Assembly (NCBI GenBank): GCA_037577475.1
Contig: CM075190.1
Coordinates: 1,002,001 to 1,066,000 of the forward strand
Length of the DNA stretch: 64,000 nucleotides
Direction of reading: 5' to 3'
DNA from: Chaunax sp. Z400
Taxonomy: Eukaryota; Chordata; Actinopteri; Lophiiformes; Chaunacidae
How positions within the stretch are numbered: position 1 is the stretch's first letter; each line of letters begins with the position of its first letter. Positions 39,120 through 53,700 of the stretch are shown piece by piece. A model generated the notes under the pieces. That model had not been told where the DNA came from and ran no database searches. It saw nothing but the letters and a program-made list of their open reading frames with translations. Both the position numbers and the translations under genes were made by a program.

Positions 39120-40771
39120 CTAACCCACACTTGTCCGCGAGTCTCTACGACCTTCCGTTCCCGAGATACAGACATTCAAAATACGCCCCTACTGGACATG
39201 TCATATCTCGGGAAAGGAAGGTCGCACAGACTCGGGACAAAGACTGGTGTTCTCAGAGACCACATAAACCCCTAGACGGACGTTGGTCCCGAGTCTCTAC
39301 GACCTTCCGTTTCCGAGATACACACATTCACTATAGGCGAACCAAACCCCATTCACTTCAATGGGAAAATAAACTTGAGTATAACTCGGGAACGGAAGGT
39401 CGTAGAGACTCGGGACCATGATCCGTCGGACATAATTCGTGGTCTCTGAACACGCCAGACTTCTCCCCGAGTCTCTACAACCTTCCGTTCCCGAGATACA
39501 AAAATTCCAAAAATCACCAAAAATACATGTCATATCTCGGGAACCGTAAGTCGTAGAGACTCGGTTTACCCGCTGGCATTCTTGGAGACCCCATAAAACC
39601 ATTGAAAGAGCTTATCCCCGAGTCTCTACGACCTTCCGTTCCCGAGATACAGACATTCAAAATACGCCCCTACTGGACATGTCATATCTCGGGAAAGGAA
39701 GGTCGCACAGACTCGGGACAAAGACTGGTGTTCTAAGAGACCACACAAGCCCCTAGACGGACGTTGGTCCCGAGTCTCTACGACCTTCCGTTTTCGAGAT
39801 ACACACATTCACTATAGGCGAACCAAACCCCATTCACTTCAATGGGAAAATAAACTTGAGTATAACTCGGGAACGGAAGGTCGTAGAGACTCGGGACCCT
39901 GATCCGTCCGACATAATTCGTGGTCTCTGAACACGCCAGACTTCTCCACGAGTCTCTACGACCTTCTGTTCCCGAGATACAAAAATTCCAAAAATCACCA
40001 AAAATACATGTCATATCTCGGGAACCGTAAATCGTAGAGACTCGGTTTACCTGCTGACGTTCTTGGAGACCCCATAAAACCATTGAAAGAGCTTATCCCC
40101 GAGTCTCTACGACCTTCCGTTCAAAAGTTACCAACCCGGGTAGGGCCCCCATTGAGTTTTTATCCCCTTAACCCTAACCCTAACCCTAACCCTAACCCCT
40201 AACCCACACTTGTCCGCGAGTCTCTACGACCTTCCGTTCCCGAGATACAGACATTCAAAATACGCCCCTACTGGACATGTCATATCTCGGGAAAGGAAGG
40301 TCGCACAGACTCGGGACAAAGACTGGTGTTCTCAGAGACCACATAAACCCCTAGACAGACGTTGGGCCCGAGTCTCTACGACCTTCCGTTTCCGAGATAC
40401 ACACATTCACTATAGGCGAACCAAACCCCATTCATTTCAATGGGAAAATAAACTTGAGTATAACTCGGGAACGGAAGGTCGTAGAGACTCGGGACCATGA
40501 TCCGTTGGACATAATTCGTGGTCTCTGAACACGCCAGACTTCTCCCCGAGTCTCTACGACCTTCCGTTCCCGAGATACAAAAATTCCAAAAATCACCAAA
40601 AATACATGTCATATCTCGGGAACCGTAAATCGTAGAGACTCGGTTTACCTGCTGACGTTCTTGGAGACCCCATAAAACCGTTGAAAGAGCTTATCCCCGA
40701 GTCTCTACGACCTTCCGTTCAAAAGTTACCAACCCGGGTAGGGCCCCCATTGAGTTTTTATCCCCTTAACC

Positions 40772-40803
<32 letters not shown>

Positions 40804-41783
40804 CTAACCCACACTTGTCCGCGAGTCTCTACGACCTTCCGTTCCCGAGATACAGACATTCAAAATACGCCCCTACTGGACATGTCATATCTCGGGAAAG
40901 GAAGGTCGCACAGACTCGGGACAAAGACTGGTGTTCTCAGAGACCACATAAACCCCTAGACGGACGTTGGTCCCGAGTCTCTACGACCTTCCGTTTCCGA
41001 GATACACACATTCACTATAGGCGAACCAAACCCCATTCACTTCAATGGGAAAATAAACTTGAGTATAACTCGGGAACGGAGGGTCGTAGAGACTCGGGAC
41101 CATGATCCGTCGGACATAATTCGTGGTCTCTGAACACGCCAGACTTCTCCCCGAGTCTCTACAACCTTCCGTTCCCGAGATACAAAAATTCCAAAAATCA
41201 CCAAAAATACATGTCATATCTCGGGAACCGTAAGTCGTAGAGACTCGGTTTACCCGCTGGCATTCTTGGAGACCCCATAAAACCATTGAAAGAGCTTATC
41301 CCCGAGTCTCTACGACCTTCCGTTCCCGAGATACAGACATTCAAAATACGCCCCTACTGGACATGTCATATCTCGGGAAAGGAAGGTCGCACAGACTCGG
41401 GACAAAGACTGGTGTTCTAAGAGACCACACAAACCCCTAGACGGACGTTGGTCCCGAGTCTCTACGACCTTCCGTTTTCGAGATACACACATTCACTATA
41501 GGCGAACCAAACCCCATTCACTTCAATGGGAAAATAAACTTGAGTATAACTCGGGAACGGAAGGTCGTAGAGACTCGGGACCCTGATCCGTCCGACATAA
41601 TTCGTGGTCTCTGAACACGCCAGACTTCTCCACGAGTCTCTACGACCTTCTGTTCCCGAGATACAAAAATTCCAAAAATCACCAAAAATACATGTCATAT
41701 CTCGGGAACCGTAAATCGTAGAGACTCGGTTTACCTGCTGACGTTCTTGGAGACCCCATAAAACCATTGAAAGAGCTTATCCC
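37337..41783 (+). repeat. 4447-bp duplication, copy 2
   Basis: T35 to T39 repeat the string of 32890-37336 exactly, with ACACAAGCCCC at exactly +4447. The edge is inside T35, a c-type T unusually followed by C: its left side matches T33 and its right side matches T30. GGAGGGTCG near 41080 is private to this copy. Confidence 0.9.
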
Positions 41784-43534
41784 CGAGTCTCTACGACCTT
41801 CCGTTCAAAAGTTACCAACCCGGGTAGGGCCCCCATTGAGTTTTTATCCCCTTAACCCTAACCCTAACCCTAACCCTAACCCCTAACCCACACTTGTCCG
41901 CGAGTCTCTACGACCTTCCGTTCCCGAGATACAGACATTCAAAATACGCCCCTACTGGACATGTCATATCTCGGGAAAGGAAGGTCGCACAGACTCGGGA
42001 CAAAGACTGGTGTTCTCAGAGACCACATAAACCCCTAGACGGACGTTGGTCCCGAGTCTCTACGACCTTCCGTTTCCGAGATACACACATTCACTATAGG
42101 CGAACCAAACCCCATTCACTTCAATGGGAAAATAAACTTGAGTATAACTCGGGAACGGAAGGTCGTAGAGACTCGGGACCATGATCCGTCGGACATAATT
42201 CGTGGTCTCTGAACACGCCAGACTTCTCCCCGAGTCTCTACAACCTTCCGTTCCCGAGATACAAAAATTCCAAAAATCACCAAAAATACATGTCATATCT
42301 CGGGAACCGTAAGTCGTAGAGACTCGGTTTACCCGCTGGCATTCTTGGAGACCCCATAAAACCATTGAAAGAGCTTATCCCCGAGTCTCTACGACCTTCC
42401 GTTCCCGAGATACAGACATTCAAAATACGCCCCTACTGGACATGTCATATCTCGGGAAAGGAAGGTCGCACAGACTCGGGACAAAGACTGGTGTTCTAAG
42501 AGACCACACAAACCCCTAGACGGACGTTGGTCCCGAGTCTCTACGACCTTCCGTTTTCGAGATACACACATTCACTATAGGCGAACCAAACCCCATTCAC
42601 TTCAATGGGAAAATAAACTTGAGTATAACTCGGGAACGGAAGGTCGTAGAGACTCGGGACCCTGATCCGTCCGACATAATTCGTGGTCTCTGAACACGCC
42701 AGACTTCTCCACGAGTCTCTACGACCTTCTGTTCCCGAGATACAAAAATTCCAAAAATCACCAAAAATACATGTCATATCTCGGGAACCGTAAATCGTAG
42801 AGACTCGGTTTACCTGCTGACGTTCTTGGAGACCCCATAAAACCATTGAAAGAGCTTATCCCCGAGTCTCTACGACCTTCCGTTCAAAAGTTACCAACCC
42901 GGGTAGGGCCCCCATTGAGTTTTTATCCCCTTAACCCTAACCCTAACCCTAACCCTAACCCCTAACCCACACTTGTCCGCGAGTCTCTACGACCTTCCGT
43001 TCCCGAGATACAGACATTCAAAATACGCCCCTACTGGACATGTCATATCTCGGGAAAGGAAGGTCGCACAGACTCGGGACAAAGACTGGTGTTCTCAGAG
43101 ACCACATAAACCCCTAGACAGACGTTGGGCCCGAGTCTCTACGACCTTCCGTTTCCGAGATACACACATTCACTATAGGCGAACCAAACCCCATTCATTT
43201 CAATGGGAAAATAAACTTGAGTATAACTCGGGAACGGAAGGTCGTAGAGACTCGGGACCATGATCCGTTGGACATAATTCGTGGTCTCTGAACACGCCAG
43301 ACTTCTCCCCGAGTCTCTACGACCTTCCGTTCCCGAGATACAAAAATTCCAAAAATCACCAAAAATACATGTCATATCTCGGGAACCGTAAATCGTAGAG
43401 ACTCGGTTTACCTGCTGACGTTCTTGGAGACCCCATAAAACCGTTGAAAGAGCTTATCCCCGAGTCTCTACGACCTTCCGTTCAAAAGTTACCAACCCGG
43501 GTAGGGCCCCCATTGAGTTTTTATCCCCTTAACC

Positions 43535-43566
<32 letters not shown>

Positions 43567-45144
43567 CTAACCCACACTTGTCCGCGAGTCTCTACGACCT
43601 TCCGTTCCCGAGATACAGACATTCAAAATACGCCCCTACTGGACATGTCATATCTCGGGAAAGGAAGGTCGCACAGACTCGGGACAAAGACTGGTGTTCT
43701 CAGAGACCACATAAACCCCTAGACGGACGTTGGTCCCGAGTCTCTACGACCTTCCGTTTCCGAGATACACACATTCACTATAGGCGAACCAAACCCCATT
43801 CACTTCAATGGGAAAATAAACTTGAGTATAACTCGGGAACGGAAGGTCGTAGAGACTCGGGACCATGATCCGTCGGACATAATTCGTGGTCTCTGAACAC
43901 GCCAGACTTCTCCCCGAGTCTCTACAACCTTCCGTTCCCGAGATACAAAAATTCCAAAAATCACCAAAAATACATGTCATATCTCGGGAACCGTAAGTCG
44001 TAGAGACTCGGTTTACCCGCTGGCATTCTTGGAGACCCCATAAAACCATTGAAAGAGCTTATCCCCGAGTCTCTACGACCTTCCGTTCCCGAGATACAGA
44101 CATTCAAAATACGCCCCTACTGGACATGTCATATCTCGGGAAAGGAAGGTCGCACAGACTCGGGACAAAGACTGGTGTTCTAAGAGACCACACAAACCCC
44201 TAGACGGACGTTGGTCCCGAGTCTCTACGACCTTCCGTTTTCGAGATACACACATTCACTATAGGCGAACCAAACCCCATTCACTTCAATGGGAAAATAA
44301 ACTTGAGTATAACTCGGGAACGGAAGGTCGTAGAGACTCGGGACCCTGATCCGTCCGACATAATTCGTGGTCTCTGAACACGCCAGACTTCTCCACGAGT
44401 CTCTACGACCTTCTGTTCCCGAGATACAAAAATTCCAAAAATCACCAAAAATACATGTCATATCTCGGGAACCGTAAATCGTAGAGACTCGGTTTACCTG
44501 CTGACGTTCTTGGAGACCCCATAAAGCCATTGAAAGAGCTTATCCCCGAGTCTCTACGACCTTCCGTTCAAAAGTTACCAACCCGGGTAGGGCCCCCATT
44601 GAGTTTTTATCCCCTTAACCCTAACCCTAACCCTAACCCTAACCCCTAACCCACACTTGTCCGCGAGTCTCTACGACCTTCCGTTCCCGAGATACAGACA
44701 TTCAAAATACGCCCCTACTGGACATGTCATATCTCGGGAAAGGAAGGTCGCACAGACTCGGGACAAAGACTGGTGTTCTCAGAGACCACATAAACCCCTA
44801 GACGGACGTTGGTCCCGAGTCTCTACGACCTTCCGTTTCCGAGATACACACATTCACTATAGGCGAACCAAACCCCATTCACTTCAATGGGAAAATAAAC
44901 TTGAGTATAACTCGGGAACGGAAGGTCGTAGAGACTCGGGACCATGATCCGTTGGACATAATTCGTGGTCTCTGAACACGCCAGACTTCTCCCCGAGTCT
45001 CTACGACCTTCCGTTCCCGAGATACAAAAATTCCAAAAATCACCAAAAATACATGTCATATCTCGGGAAACGTAAATCGTAGAGACTCGGTTTACCTGCT
45101 GACGTTCTTGGAGACCCCATAAAACCGTTGAAAGAGCTTATCCC
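41784..45144 (+). repeat. T40 to T43 mixed HOR
   Basis: Blocks T-A-B-C-A-B-C (41784), T-A-B-C (42863), T-A-B-C-A-B-C with heptamer (43461) and T-A-B-C (44547). They reuse 598-, 1079- and 1086-bp units from the preceding domain, with TACAACC, CCGTTTTCGAG and CATTTCAATGGG. Private changes are ATAAAGCCATTG near 44521 and GGGAAACGTAAA near 45065. Confidence 0.86.
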
Positions 45145-46704
45145 CGAGTCTCTACGACCTTCCGTTCAAAAGTTACCAACCCGGGTAGGGCCCCCATTGA
45201 GTTTTTATCCCCTTAACCCTAACCCTAACCCTAACCCTAACCCCTAACCCACACTTGTCCGCGAGTCTCTACGACCTTCCGTTCCCGAGATACAAAAATT
45301 CCAAAAATCACCAAAAATACATGTCATATCTCGGGAACCGTAAGTCGTAGAGACTCGGTTTACCCGCTGGCATTCTTGGAGACCCCATAAAACCATTGAA
45401 AGAGCTTATCCCCGAGTCTCTACGACCTTCCGTTCCCGAGATACAGACATTCAAAATACGCCCCTACTGGACATGTCATATCTCGGGAAAGGAAGGTCGC
45501 ACAGACTCGGGACAAAGACTGGTGTTCTAAGAGACCACATAAACCCCTAGACGGACGTTGGTCCCGAGTCTCTACGACCTTCCGTTTCCGAGATACACAC
45601 ATTCACTATAGGCGAACCAAACCCCATTCACTTCAATGGGAAAATAAACTTGAGTATAACTCGGGAACGGAAGGTCGTAGAGACTCGGGACCCTGATCCG
45701 TCGGACATAATTCGTGGTCTCTGAACACGCCAGACTTCTCCACGAGTCTCTACGACCTTCCGTTCCCGAGATACAAAAATTCCAAAAATCACCAAAAATA
45801 CATGTCATATCTCGGGAACCGGAAGTCGTAGAGACTCGGTTTACCCGCTGGCATTCTTGGAGACCCCATAAAACCATTGAAAGAGCTTATCCCCGAGTCT
45901 CTACGACCTTCCGTTCCCGAGATACAGACATTCAAAATACGCCCCTACTGGACATGTCATATCTCGGGAAAGGAAGGTCGCACAGACTCGGGACAAAGAC
46001 TGGTGTTCTCAGAGACCACATAAACCCCTAGACGGACGTTGGTCCCGAGTCTCTACGACCTTCCGTTTCCGAGATACACACATTCACTATAGGCGAACCA
46101 AACCCCATTCACTTCAATGGGAAAATAAACTTGAGTATAACTCGGGAACGGAAGGTCGTAGAGACTCGGGACCATGATCCGTCCGACATAATTCGTGGTC
46201 TCTGAACACGCCAGACTTCTCCACGAGTCTCTACGACCTTCCGTTCCCGAGATACAGACATTCAAAATACGCCCCTACTGGACATGTCATATCTCGGGAA
46301 AGGAAGGTCGCACAGACTCGGGACAAAGACTGGTGTTCTCAGAGACCACATAAACCCCTAGACAGACGTTGGGCCCGAGTCTCTACGACCTTCCGTTTCC
46401 GAGATACACACATTCACTATAGGCGAACCAAACCCCATTCATTTCAATGGGAAAATAAACTTGAGTATAACTCGGGAACGGAAGGTCGTAGAGACTCGGG
46501 ACCATGATCCGTTGGACATAATTCGTGGTCTCTGAACACGCCAGACTTCTCCCCGAGTCTCTACGACCTTCCGTTCCCGAGATACAAAAATTCCAAAAAT
46601 CACCAAAAATACATGTCATATCTCGGGAACCGTAAATCGTAGAGACTCGGTTTACCTGCTGACGTTCTTGGAGACCCCATAAAACCGTTGAAAGAGCTTA
46701 TCCC
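45145..46704 (+). repeat. Mosaic 1560-bp block opened by recombinant T44
   Basis: T44 is c-type but followed by C. The string C-A-B-C-A-B-A-B-C is the one seen after T14 (12036-13595), and its first A and B share TTCTAAGAGACCACATAAAC and ACCCTGATCCGTCGG with that block. It differs elsewhere: ACCGGAAGTCG near 45818 is private and ATTTCAATGGG near 46440 is a right-half marker. It looks like a patch joining left-half and right-half sequence types. Confidence 0.8.
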
Positions 46705-46778
46705 CGAGTCTCTACGACCTTCCGTTCAAAAGTTACCAACCCGGGTAGGGCCCCCATTGAGTTTTTATCCCCTTAACC

Positions 46779-46810
<32 letters not shown>

Positions 46811-49541
46811 CTAACCCACACTTGTCCGCGAGTCTCTACGACCTTCCGTTCCCGAGATACAGACATTCAAAATACGCCCCTACTGGACATGTCATATCTC
46901 GGGAAAGGAAGGTCGCACAGACTCGGGACAAAGACTGGTGTTCTCAGAGACCACATAAACCCCTAGACGGACGTTGGTCCCGAGTCTCTACGACCTTCCG
47001 TTTCCGAGATACACACATTCACTATAGGCGAACCAAACCCCATTCACTTCAATGGGAAAATAAACTTGAGTATAACTCGGGAACGGAAGGTCGTAGAGAC
47101 TCGGGACCATGATCCGTCGGACATAATTCGTGGTCTCTGAACACGCCAGACTTCTCCCCGAGTCTCTACAACCTTCCGTTCCCGAGATACAAAAATTCCA
47201 AAAATCACCAAAAATACATGTCATATCTCGGGAACCGTAAGTCGTAGAGACTCGGTTTACCCGCTGGCATTCTTGGAGACCCCATAAAACCATTGAAAGA
47301 GCTTATCCCCGAGTCTCTACGACCTTCCGTTCCCGAGATACAGACATTCAAAATACGCCCCTACTGGACATGTCATATCTCGGGAAAGGAAGGTCGCACA
47401 GACTCGGGACAAAGACTGGTGTTCTAAGAGACCACACAAACCCCTAGACGGACGTTGGTCCCGAGTCTCTACGACCTTCCGTTTTCGAGATACACACATT
47501 CACTATAGGCGAACCAAACCCCATTCACTTCAATGGGAAAATAAACTTGAGTATAACTCGGGAACGGAAGGTCGTAGAGACTCGGGACCCTGATCCGTCC
47601 GACATAATTCGTGGTCTCTGAACACGCCAGACTTCTCCACGAGTCTCTACGACCTTCTGTTCCCGAGATACAAAAATTCCAAAAATCACCAAAAATACAT
47701 GTCATATCTCGGGAACCGTAAATCGTAGAGACTCGGTTTACCTGCTGACGTTCTTGGAGACCCCATAAAACCATTGAAAGAGCTTATCCCCGAGTCTCTA
47801 CGACCTTCCGTTCAAAAGTTACCAACCCGGGTAGGGCCCCCATTGAGTTTTTATCCCCTTAACCCTAACCCTAACCCTAACCCTAACCCCTGACCCACAC
47901 TTGTCCGCGAGTCTCTACGACCTTCCGTTCCCGAGATACAGACATTCAAAATACGCCCCTACTGGACATGTCATATCTCGGGAAAGGAAGGTCGCACAGA
48001 CTCGGGACAAAGACTGGTGTTCTCAGAGACCACATAAACCCCTAGACGGACGTTGGTCCCGAGTCTCTACGACCTTCCGTTTCCGAGATACACACATTCA
48101 CTATAGGCGAACCAAACCCCATTCACTTCAATGGGAAAATAAACTTGAGTATAACTCGGGAACGGAAGGTCGTAGAGACTCGGGACCATGATCCGTCGGA
48201 CATAATTCGTGGTCTCTGAACACGCCAGACTTCTCCCCGAGTCTCTACAACCTTCCGTTCCCGAGATACAAAAATTCCAAAAATCACCAAAAATACATGT
48301 CATATCTCGGGAACCGTAAGTCGTAGAGACTCGGTTTACCCGCTGGCATTCTTGGAGACCCCATAAAACCATTGAAAGAGCTTATCCCCGAGTCTCTACG
48401 ACCTTCCGTTCCCGAGATACAGACATTCAAAATACGCCCCTACTGGACATGTCATATCTCGGGAAAGGAAGGTCGCACAGACTCGGGACAAAGACTGGTG
48501 TTCTAAGAGACCACACAAACCCCTAGACGGACGTTGGTCCCGAGTCTCTACGACCTTCCGTTTTCGAGATACACACATTCACTATAGGCGAACCAAACCC
48601 CATTCACTTCAATGGGAAAATAAACTTGAGTATAACTCGGGAACGGAAGGTCGTAGAGACTCGGGACCCTGATCCGTCCGACATAATTCGTGGTCTCTGA
48701 ACACGCCAGACTTCTCCACGAGTCTCTACGACCTTCTGTTCCCGAGATACAAAAATTCCAAAAATCACCAAAAATACATGTCATATCTCGGGAACCGTAA
48801 ATCGTAGAGACTCGGTTTACCTGCTGACGTTCTTGGAGACCCCATAAAACCATTGAAAGAGCTTATCCCCGAGTCTCTACGACCTTCCGTTCAAAAGTTA
48901 CCAACCCGGGTAGGGCCCCCATTGAGTTTTTATCCCCTTAACCCTAACCCTAACCCTAACCCTAACCCCTAACCCACACTTGTCCGCGAGTCTCTACGAC
49001 CTTCCGTTCCCGAGATACAGACATTCAAAATACGCCCCTACTGGACATGTCATATCTCGGGAAAGGAAGGTCGCACAGACTCGGGACAAAGACTGGTGTT
49101 CTCAGAGACCACATAAACCCCTAGACAGACGTTGGGCCCGAGTCTCTACGACCTTCCGTTTCCGAGATACACACATTCACTATAGGCGAACCAAACCCCA
49201 TTCATTTCAATGGGAAAATAAACTTGAGTATAACTCGGGAACGGAAGGTCGTAGAGACTCGGGACCATGATCCGTTGGACATAATTCGTGGTCTCTGAAC
49301 ACGCCAGACTTCTCCCCGAGTCTCTACGACCTTCCGTTCCCGAGATACAAAAATTCCAAAAATCACCAAAAATACATGTCATATCTCGGGAACCGTAAAT
49401 CGTAGAGACTCGGTTTACCTGCTGACGTTCTTGGAGACCCCATAAAACCGTTGAAAGAGCTTATCCCCGAGTCTCTACGACCTTCCGTTCAAAAGTTACC
49501 AACCCGGGTAGGGCCCCCATTGAGTTTTTATCCCCTTAACC

Positions 49542-49573
<32 letters not shown>

Positions 49574-49591
49574 CTAACCCACACTTGTCCG
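46705..49591 (+). repeat. Copy of 40698-43584 (offset 6007)
   Basis: T45, T46, T47 and T48 repeat the spacing of T39 to T42 (1086, 1079, 598), with the heptamer in the first and last and the TACAACC and CATTTCAATGGG markers in place. CCCCTGACCC near 47887 is private to this copy and GGAGGGTCG is private to the other. After T48 the sequence changes to a different A-B-A-B lineage. Confidence 0.85.
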
Positions 49592-52500
49592 CGAGTCTCT
49601 ACGACCTTCCGTTCCCGAGATACAGACATTCAAAATACGCCCCTACTGGACATGTCATATCTCGGGAAAGGAAGGTCGCACAGACTCGGGACAAAGACTG
49701 GTGTTCTCAGAGACCACATAAACCCCTAGACGGACGTTGGTCCCGAGTCTCTACGACCTTCCGTTTCCGAGATACACACATTCACTATAGGCGAACCAAA
49801 CCCCATTCACTTCAATGGGAAAATAAACTTGAGTATAACTCGGGAACGGAAGGTCGTAGAGACTCGGGACCATGATCCGTCCGACATAATTCGTGGTCTC
49901 TGAACACGCCAGACTTCTCCACGAGTCTCTACGACCTTCCGTTCCCGAGATACAGACATTCAAAATACGCCCCTACTGGACATGTCATATCTCGGGAAAG
50001 GAAGGTCGCACAGACTCGGGACAAAGACTGGTGTTCTCAGAGACCACATAAACCCCTAGACAGACGTTGGGCCCGAGTCTCTACGACCTTCCGTTTCCGA
50101 GATACACACATTCACTATAGGCGAACCAAACCCCATTCACTTCAATGGGAAAATAAACTTGAGTATAACTCGGGAACGGAAGGTCGTAGAGACTCGGGAC
50201 CATGATCCGTTGGACATAATTCGTGGTCTCTGAACACGCCAGACTTCTCCCCGAGTCTCTACGACCTTCCGTTCCCGAGATACAAAAATTCCAAAAATCA
50301 CCAAAAATACATGTCATATCTCGGGAACCGTAAATCGTAGAGACTCGGTTTACCTGCTGACGTTCTTGGAGACCCCATAAAACCGTTGAAAGAGCTTATC
50401 CCCGAGTCTCTACGACCTTCCGTTCAAAAGTTACCAACCCGGGTAGGGCCCCCATTGAGTTTTTATCCCCTTAACCCTAACCCTAACCCTAACCCTAACC
50501 CCTAACCCACACTTGTCCGCGAGTCTCTACGACCTTCCGTTCCCGAGATACAGACATTCAAAATACGCCCCTACTGGACATGTCATATCTCGGGAAAGGA
50601 AGGTCGCACAGACTCGGGACAAAGACTGGTGTTCTCAGAGACCACATAAACCCCTAGACGGACGTTGGTCCCGAGTCTCTACGACCTTCCGTTTCCGAGA
50701 TACACACATTCACTATAGGCGAACCAAACCCCATTCACTTCAATGGGAAAATAAACTTGAGTATAACTCGGGAACGGAAGGTCGTAGAGACTCGGGACCA
50801 TGATCCGTCGGACATAATTCGTGGTCTCTGAACACGCCAGACTTCTCCCCGAGTCTCTACGACCTTCCGTTCCCGAGATACAAAAATTCCAAAAATCACC
50901 AAAAATACATGTCATATCTCGGGAACCGTAAGTCGTAGAGACTCGGTTTACCCGCTGGCATTCTTGGAGACCCCATAAAACCATTGAAAGAGCTTATCCC
51001 CGAGTCTCTACGACCTTCCGTTCCCGAGATACAGACATTCAAAATACGCCCCTACTGGACATGTCATATCTCGGGAAAGGAAGGTCGCACAGACTCGGGA
51101 CAAAGACTGGTGTTCTCAGAGACCACATAAACCCCTAGACCGACGTTGGTCCCGAGTCTCTACGACCTTCCGTTTCCGAGATACACACATTCACTATAGG
51201 CGAACCAAACCCCATTCACTTCAATGGGAAAATAAACTTGAGTATAACTCGGGAACGGAAGGTCGTAGAGACTCGGGACCATGATCCGTTGGACATAATT
51301 CGTGGTCTCTGAACACGCCAGACTTCTCCCCGAGTCTCTACGACCTTCCGTTCCCGAGATACAAAAATTCCAAAAATCACCAAAAATACATGTCATATCT
51401 CGGGAACCGTAAATCGTAGAGACTCGGTTTACCTGCTGACGTTCTTGGAGACCCCATAAAACCGTTGAAAGAGCTTATCCCCGAGTCTCTACGACCTTCC
51501 GTTCAAAAGTTACCAACCCGGGTAGGGCCCCCATTGAGTTTTTATCCCCTTAACCCTAACCCTAACCCTAACCCTAACCCCTAACCCACACTTGTCCGCG
51601 AGTCTCTACGACCTTCCGTTCCCGAGATACAGACATTCAAAATACGCCCCTACTGGACATGTCATATCTCGGGAAAGGAAGGTCGCACAGACTCGGGACA
51701 AAGACTGGTGTTCTCAGAGACCACATAAACCCCTAGACGGACGTTGGTCCCGAGTCTCTACGACCTTCCGTTTCCGAGATACACACATTCACTATAGGCG
51801 GACCAAACCCCATTCACTTCAATGGGAAAATAAACTTGAGTATAACTCGGGAACGGAAGGTCGAAGAGACTCGGGACCATGATCCGTCGGACATAATTCG
51901 TGGTCTCTGAACACGCCAGACTTCTCCCCGAGTCTCTACGACCTTCCGTTCCCGAGATACAAAAATTCCAAAAATCACCAAAAATACATGTCATATCTCG
52001 GGAACCGTAAGTCGTAGAGACTCGGTTTACCCGCTGGCATTCTTGGAGACCCCATAAAACCATTGAAAGAGCTTATCCCCGAGTCTCTACGACCTTCCGT
52101 TCCCGAGATACAGACATTCAAAATACGCCCCTACTGGACATGTCATATCTCGGGAAAGGAAGGTCGCACAGACTCGGGACAAAGACTGGTGTTCTCAGAG
52201 ACCACATAAACCTCTAGACGGACGTTGGTCCCGAGTCTCTACGACCTTCCGTTTCCGAGATACACACATTCACTATAGGCGAACCAAACCCCATTCACTT
52301 CAATGGGAAAATAAACTTGAGTATAACTCGGGAACGGAAGGTCGTAGAGACTCGGGACCATGATCCGTCCGACATAATTCGTGGTCTCTGAACACGCCAG
52401 TTTTCTCCACGAGTCTCTACGACCTTCCGTTCCCGAGATACAGACATTCAAAATACGCCCCTACTGGACATGTCATATCTCGGGAAAGGAAGGTCGCACA

Positions 52501-53700
52501 GACTCGGGACAAAGACTGGTGTTCTCAGAGACCACATAAACCCCTAGACGGACGTTGGTCCCGAGTCTCTAGGACCTTCCGTTTCCGAGATACACACATT
52601 CACTATAGGCGAACCAAACCCCATTCACTTCAATGGGAAAATAAACTTGAGTATAACTCGGGAACGGAAGGTCGTAGAGACTCGGGACCATGATCCGTCT
52701 GACATAATTCGTGGTCTCTGAACACGCCAGACTTCTCCCCGAGTCTCTACGACCTTCCGTTCCCGAGATACAAAAATTCCAAAAATCACCAAAAATACAT
52801 GTCATATCTCGGGAACCGTAAGTCGTAGAGACTCGGTTTACCCGCTGGCATTCTTGGAGACCCCATAAAACCATTGAAAGAGCTTATCCCCGAGTCTCTA
52901 CGACCTTCCGTTCCCGAGATACAGACATTCAAAATACGCCCCTACTGGACATGTCATATCTCGGGAAAGGAAGGTCGTACAGACTCGGGACAAAGACTGG
53001 TGTTCTCAGAGACCACATAAACCCCTAGACGGACGTTGGTCCCGAGTCTCTACGACCTTCCGTTTCCGAGATTCACACATTCACTATAGGCGAACCAAAC
53101 CCCATTCACTTCAATGGGAAAATAAACTTGAGTATAACTCGGGAACGGAAGGTCGTAGAGACTCGGGACCATGATCCGTCCGACATAATTCGTGGTCTCT
53201 GAACACGCCAGACTTCTCCACGAGTCTCTACGACCTTCTGTTCCCGAGATACAAAAATTCCAAAAATCACCAAAAATACATGTCATATCTCGGGAACCGT
53301 AAGTCGTAGAGACTCGGTTTACCTGCTGACGTTCTTGGAGACCCCATAAAACCGTTGAAAGAGCTTATCCCCGAGTCTCTATGACCTTCCGTTCAAAAGT
53401 TACCAACCCGGGTAGGGCCCCGATTGAGTTTTTATCCCCTTAACCCTAACCCTAACCCTAACCCTAACCCCTAACCCACACTTGTCCGCGAGTCTCTACG
53501 ACCTTCCGTTCCCGAGATACAAAAATTCCAAAAATCACCAAAAATACATGTCATATCTCGGGAACCGTAAGTCGTAGAGACTCGGTTTACCCGCTGGCAT
53601 TCTTGGAGACCCCATAAAACCATTGAAAGAGCTTATCCCCGAGTCTCTACGACCTTCCGTTCCCGAGATACAGACATTCAAAATACGCCCCTACTGGACA
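49592..53700 (+). repeat. Re-run of about 15.6-19.7 kb (offset 33989)
   Basis: T49, T50 and T51 repeat the spacing of T17, T18 and T19 (1079, 1890 bp). Shared markers are AGACAGACGTTGGGCC, GTCGAAGAG, ACCTCTAG, CAGTTTTCTCC, TCTAGGACC and GTCGTACAG. Private changes on this side are AGACCGACG near 51139, CCGTCTGAC near 52696 and TCTATGACC near 53379; on the other side, GGACATCATTCG near 16223 and CCCCTGGACGG near 19034. Confidence 0.86.
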
